Of a stretch of DNA of 64,000 nucleotides, positions 61,427 to 64,000 are shown one piece after another. The stretch is from positions 1 through 64,000 of the forward strand of contig DYBQ01000001.1 in the NCBI GenBank assembly GCA_019418545.1. The letters run 5' to 3'. The stretch comes from Clostridiales bacterium. Its GTDB lineage: Bacteria; Bacillota; Clostridia; Oscillospirales; Acutalibacteraceae. The first letter of the stretch is position 1. Each line of letters starts with the position of its first letter. Below the pieces are notes generated by a model. It searched no databases. It was not told the DNA's origin and was given only the letters and a program-made list of their open reading frames with translations. The position numbers and the translations under genes are program-made.

Positions 61427-61445
61427 CACTCTGCCTTCAAATTTC

Positions 61446-61763
61446 GTAGAAGTGTTCCTTGCGACCGTTTCTGAAGCACTGCGTCCATTTCAGCTGGTCT
61501 TCGCTGCCGAATATCCAGCCGCTGTAGTATTTGCTCTCGATGACAAAGATGCCTTTCTCGTGCAGCATCAGCAAGTCGATTTCGGTGGTCTTGCCTTTCA
61601 TCGGCAGATACAGGTTAGTAAGAACCACACGCTCCCCTTCGATGCCATTGCTCTGTAAGGCATAGTCAATCAGGTATTCACCGAACTGTCCTGCGTTCCG
61701 GTAATGCAGGACAGATTTAAGAAGTCCAGGCTGCTCACCTTTCAGGATTTGCCAAAGCCCCAT
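61446..61763 (-). pseudogene. NERD-domain protein, N-terminal part (interrupted by TnpB element)
   Basis: A nuclease-related domain: GQFGEYLIDYALQSNG, TNLYLPMKGKTTEIDLLML, IFVIESKYYSGWIFG and KWTQCFRNGRKEHFY, with the D...ESK core of NERD. The frame enters the element and stops after Glu-Ile. ATG 61763 follows TAGGTGG. The second half is at 59283-59696. The native gene probably made a DNA-associated protein with a C4 finger. Confidence 0.82.
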
Positions 61764-62317
61764 GGATGCCACCTACAATCCTATCTGGTATATTTCCTTT
61801 TTCCGCCGCCAAATGTCCATTGGTTTTACTGCCGCCTACATTATTATATATATTATACGACAGGCATTACCAAATAGCAATTAGGAGCATATCGAAAACG
61901 GCAAGTTTTGGTTGCCTTGATTCCGATTATCTCCCGCCGATACCTGGCAGTTGTTGTGGGAGATTTTCCAAAACGAAACTTTTAATTCAGGCACTTCGCT
62001 ATTGACAAACTTCTTTCTTTGTGCTTGTGACCCGGGCAGTTCCCTGCCTCGGGAAGCGGGTATCCGCTCTGGATGAATCCTTCTGCCGAGGTTCACCGTG
62101 CCTGCCGTCCCGCCGGTCGTGCAGCCGGAGTCAGGCCTGCCTGCATCGTTCAGAACGGAAGAACATACTAACACCTATACATGCAAATAGTATACGGAAA
62201 GCCACACTCCAACAAGCCAAAGCAAGTCCTTGACAAGTGTTTAGCAAGTCTCTAACAAGTGCATAGCCCATACGCACCAAACAAACCCGCCGACTGTATC
62301 ATCGATAGCAGCAGAAA
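61764..62317. other. Non-coding stretch with a GC-rich block and a short repeated motif
   Basis: No gene supported. 62025-62160 is markedly GC-rich with many short complementary runs (for example CCCGGGCAG...CTGCCTCGGG), perhaps the trace of a structured RNA or element. At 62225-62262 an AACAAGTG/AGCAAGTC-like unit recurs three times. Confidence 0.4.
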
Positions 62318-62342
62318 AGGGGAGTCGCATTCCACGACTCCC
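62318..62342 (-). terminator. Terminator of the HipA-like gene
   Basis: GGGGAGTCG/CGACTCCCC with a 7-nt loop, then TTTTC on the minus strand. It lies 14 bp past the stop. Confidence 0.88.
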
Positions 62343-62356
62343 CTCTCGGCAGTAAA

Positions 62357-63433
62357 TCATTTCAGTATTTTATTCAGCTGCAGATTGAAGATTTTGCTCA
62401 ACGCATCCAGCCGGTCCTTCGGCACATCAATGTTCTCAGGTTCCTTGAATCTAAAGCCTGCCATGTTCTTTAGTTCCGCACGCAAATCATCGGTAAGCAT
62501 CGCCTGTGCCGTCTTGATGAAATCCCCGCCAACCCTTGGCTCGCACTTCGATATGCACCACGCCGGGTTCTTTTCAAGGGCTTCTGTATCGAATTGGAAC
62601 AGCAGGCTGCGGTTGTTGTCATACACAGGAGCCATTCCGGTAATTTGCATCGTATCGTTGTCGAAAAGGAACCCAACATTCCCCAAGTGCCGGTCAATGT
62701 TGAGAATAAGCGCGTCCAACACGAACATCCGGCGCATAAGGTCCTCGCTGCCGTATTGTTCAGCGAATTTGAGGAATGCAGCGGGATTCCTGCGATTGGA
62801 AACCGGTAATGCCGACAGCTTAACCAAGCCAAACCGTTCACTGGTGAACAGTTTGCATTTCGATGCCAAGCGTCCATGATAGAAGGCAAGTTCGTACTTG
62901 ACATTGTCGCGGCAAAGAATATCGGCTACCTGAGTAGCGAGATATTCAGATAACGGTTCGATTTCGTAGGTGTCGCTGCCGCTTTTGTACAGGTAGGCCG
63001 TTCCATTTTCTCGCTGCCAGCACTTGGCATACGCACCGTCTGTCCCAAATTCAGGAGATGTCGAAGAAAGAGTTGTTGAAGAGATGACGCCATCGAAAGC
63101 TGCGTTGGAAACCAATTCATCGAACTCGTTGCGATACAGGGAAACATCGTTCCAAGACAGGGTGCTTTCTGGTTCCTTAACCCAGAATGTGTCATTGAGA
63201 GAAAGTGCGTGAGTTAATTTTAGAAAATTTTCGATGGATTCACAACCATACTTTTTCAGTAGCTCTGCGATGTGTTTCCTGTGCTTAGGTGCTTTGCGTG
63301 CATCAAGAAAATCGCCAATGTTATCGTATCCGATAGGTCGAGATTCTGTATACCATTCAATTTCTTTGCCTGCCACAAAACCGAACTCGTCCTCATAGCA
63401 ATCAAACAAAAGCCACTTTGTATCTTTGTTCAT
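62357..63433 (-). CDS. HipA-like serine/threonine kinase
   Basis: A 358-aa protein of the HipA/CtkA-like kinase group. ADILCRDNVKYELAFYHGRL, then LILNIDRHLGNVGFLFDN (catalytic Asp/His/Asn region) and GMAPVYDNNRSLLF (metal-binding DN). HipA-type kinases phosphorylate translation factors and can cause growth arrest, often with an antitoxin next to them. No helix-turn-helix partner gene is seen directly upstream. I chose ATG at 63433; a GTG at 63460 keeps the frame open and has GAGG nearby, so the start is uncertain. Confidence 0.75.
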   Translation of the reverse strand: MNKDTKWLLFDCYEDEFGFVAGKEIEWYTESRPIGYDNIGDFLDARKAPKHRKHIAELLKKYGCESIENFLKLTHALSLNDTFWVKEPESTLSWNDVSLYRNEFDELVSNAAFDGVISSTTLSSTSPEFGTDGAYAKCWQRENGTAYLYKSGSDTYEIEPLSEYLATQVADILCRDNVKYELAFYHGRLASKCKLFTSERFGLVKLSALPVSNRRNPAAFLKFAEQYGSEDLMRRMFVLDALILNIDRHLGNVGFLFDNDTMQITGMAPVYDNNRSLLFQFDTEALEKNPAWCISKCEPRVGGDFIKTAQAMLTDDLRAELKNMAGFRFKEPENIDVPKDRLDALSKIFNLQLNKILK

Positions 63434-63870
63434 CAGTAAAAACAACACGCGGAACCACACCTCACTTTATACAATATTTTGCTCTAACAAAAGTATATCT
63501 CAATTTATCGTAATTGTCCACGAATTTCATAGCTTTGTCCTTTGTTGGTTCCGTTTTTGTCATTCGTGTCGTTTAGTGTTATTTTCAGCGATTTTTATGC
63601 GTATATTTGCACGAATATTTCTGGATTATCCGCACTATATGAAAGCAGCAATACACGCCCCAAGCATATCGCGTTGATTCGTCATTTGCGCGGTATTTGG
63701 CAAGTCTTTCATTCCTCATTCTTTTTCTTGCATCGTACTCCCTTTGGGTAGGCCACATGATAGGTTTCGCCTTTCCCCAACTTACAACCAGCATCCTCAG
63801 CGTTTTTTCTTGCCCGTTCACTGGCCTTTTGTCTTCTGGGAAAGTTGCAAGGTGTTCCATCACTCGGTAG
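63434..63870. other. Gap between the HipA-like gene and the macro-like gene
   Basis: After the TAG of the upstream gene the same frame stays open to about 63714, reading RRQKASERARKNAEDAGC and GETYHVAYPKGVRCKKKN, but has no start codon near its beginning. A different frame with an ATG at 63863 gives 92 aa with no recognisable feature. Neither is supported enough to call. Confidence 0.35.
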
Positions 63871-64000
63871 CTACAGGCTTCCTAAAACATTCTGGAATAC
63901 GCGGAAATTCGAATCATCTCGCGGTGAGCAATATACAGCGAACTCAATGGTTTCAAACTTCATCCGGTATTCCTGCACCACTGCCTTCATTGCATGTGCT
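63871..64000 (-). CDS. Macro-domain-like protein, C-terminal end (partial)
   Basis: An open frame entering from the right edge: AHAMKAVVQEYRMKFETIEF, then AVYCSPRDDSNFRVF and a TAG stop at 63871-63873. The pattern (A..AV..EY...F..IEFAVYC.....N...F) fits the last helix and strand of the TIGR02452-type macro-domain family, which handle ADP-ribose. Only 42 codons are inside, so the call is tentative. Confidence 0.5.
   Translation of the reverse strand, partial: AHAMKAVVQEYRMKFETIEFAVYCSPRDDSNFRVFQNVLGSL

Larger units (their letters stand above)
59697..61445 (-). mobile_element. IS200/IS605-type element carrying tnpB, inserted in a NERD gene
   Basis: The element lies between the codons for EHFY and NPVKQ of the host gene, which fixes its size at about 1749 bp within 2 bp (both joints end in AC). 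Its two ends carry related hairpins: CCCCGCCTAA...TATAGACGGG at 59705-59747 and at 61395-61426. No tnpA is present. The flank at the left end on the coding strand is TTCTAC, the element's right end is ATTCAC. Confidence 0.85.

Noticed and set aside
63585..63863. A 92-codon frame after the macro-like gene
   Set aside because: No usable ribosome site or domain, and a competing frame over the same bases looks equally protein-like.
16467..63873. Reassignment of TAG as a sense codon, suggested by two open frames continuing past TAG
   Set aside because: TAG ends normal genes here, for example at 18185 where the next gene overlaps the stop, so ordinary decay or chance explains both cases.

Overview
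The window looks like an accessory region of a gut-type Bacillota genome, most probably Clostridia (Oscillospiraceae or Lachnospiraceae). This rests on strong AGGAGG ribosome binding sites, moderate GC, LytTR signalling, a GH3/GtrA pair, C_GCAxxG_C_C and DUF2325-type proteins, and IS200/IS605-type elements. The taxon is inferred from gene content only. I saw no rRNA, tRNA, integrase or CRISPR array.

Layout. 1-3 kb: a truncated pyrrolidone-carboxylate peptidase, an APH(4)-like phosphotransferase, a small P-loop kinase and a GNAT acetyltransferase. 3-5.4 kb: a TnpB element with only the tail of TnpA left. 5.8-10.5 kb: an IscB element with its omega RNA, lodged between the ribosome binding site and start codon of an ADP-ribosyltransferase/HD fusion gene that is paired with an unknown 509-aa protein. 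10.6-16.2 kb: a LytTR two-component system followed by a membrane-anchored GH3 enzyme and a GtrA-like protein. 16.3-18.2 kb: a decayed surface-protein tail, an AEC transporter and a frameshifted EVE-like gene.

18-46 kb is a defence-type island. It holds a McrBC type IV restriction pair followed by an EccA/CbxX-type AAA+ protein and a PD-(D/E)xK protein; a glycine-rich membrane protein with an IQTK motif; five small unknown genes; a DUF234-type ATPase; a four-gene operon ending in a 1749-aa DUF1998 helicase that resembles Druantia without DruA; a SLOG protein with a zinc-ribbon partner; and a Y-family polymerase. 46-50 kb: small redox, nitroreductase, HD, flavodoxin and GNAT genes, then a type IV pilin-like protein.

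50.7-59.3 kb is a leftward cluster of poorly known genes (DUF551-like, DUF2325-like, a nuclease lipoprotein and others) with internal paralogues. 59.3-61.8 kb: a NERD/zinc-finger gene split by a second TnpB element, so that the empty target site and the likely guide can be read. 62-64 kb: a HipA-like kinase and the end of a macro-domain-like gene.

Main themes: three RNA-guided nuclease elements (two TnpB, one IscB) within 60 kb, two of which still show their insertion sites; a defence island with recognisable cores and unrecognised partners; and several broken genes.
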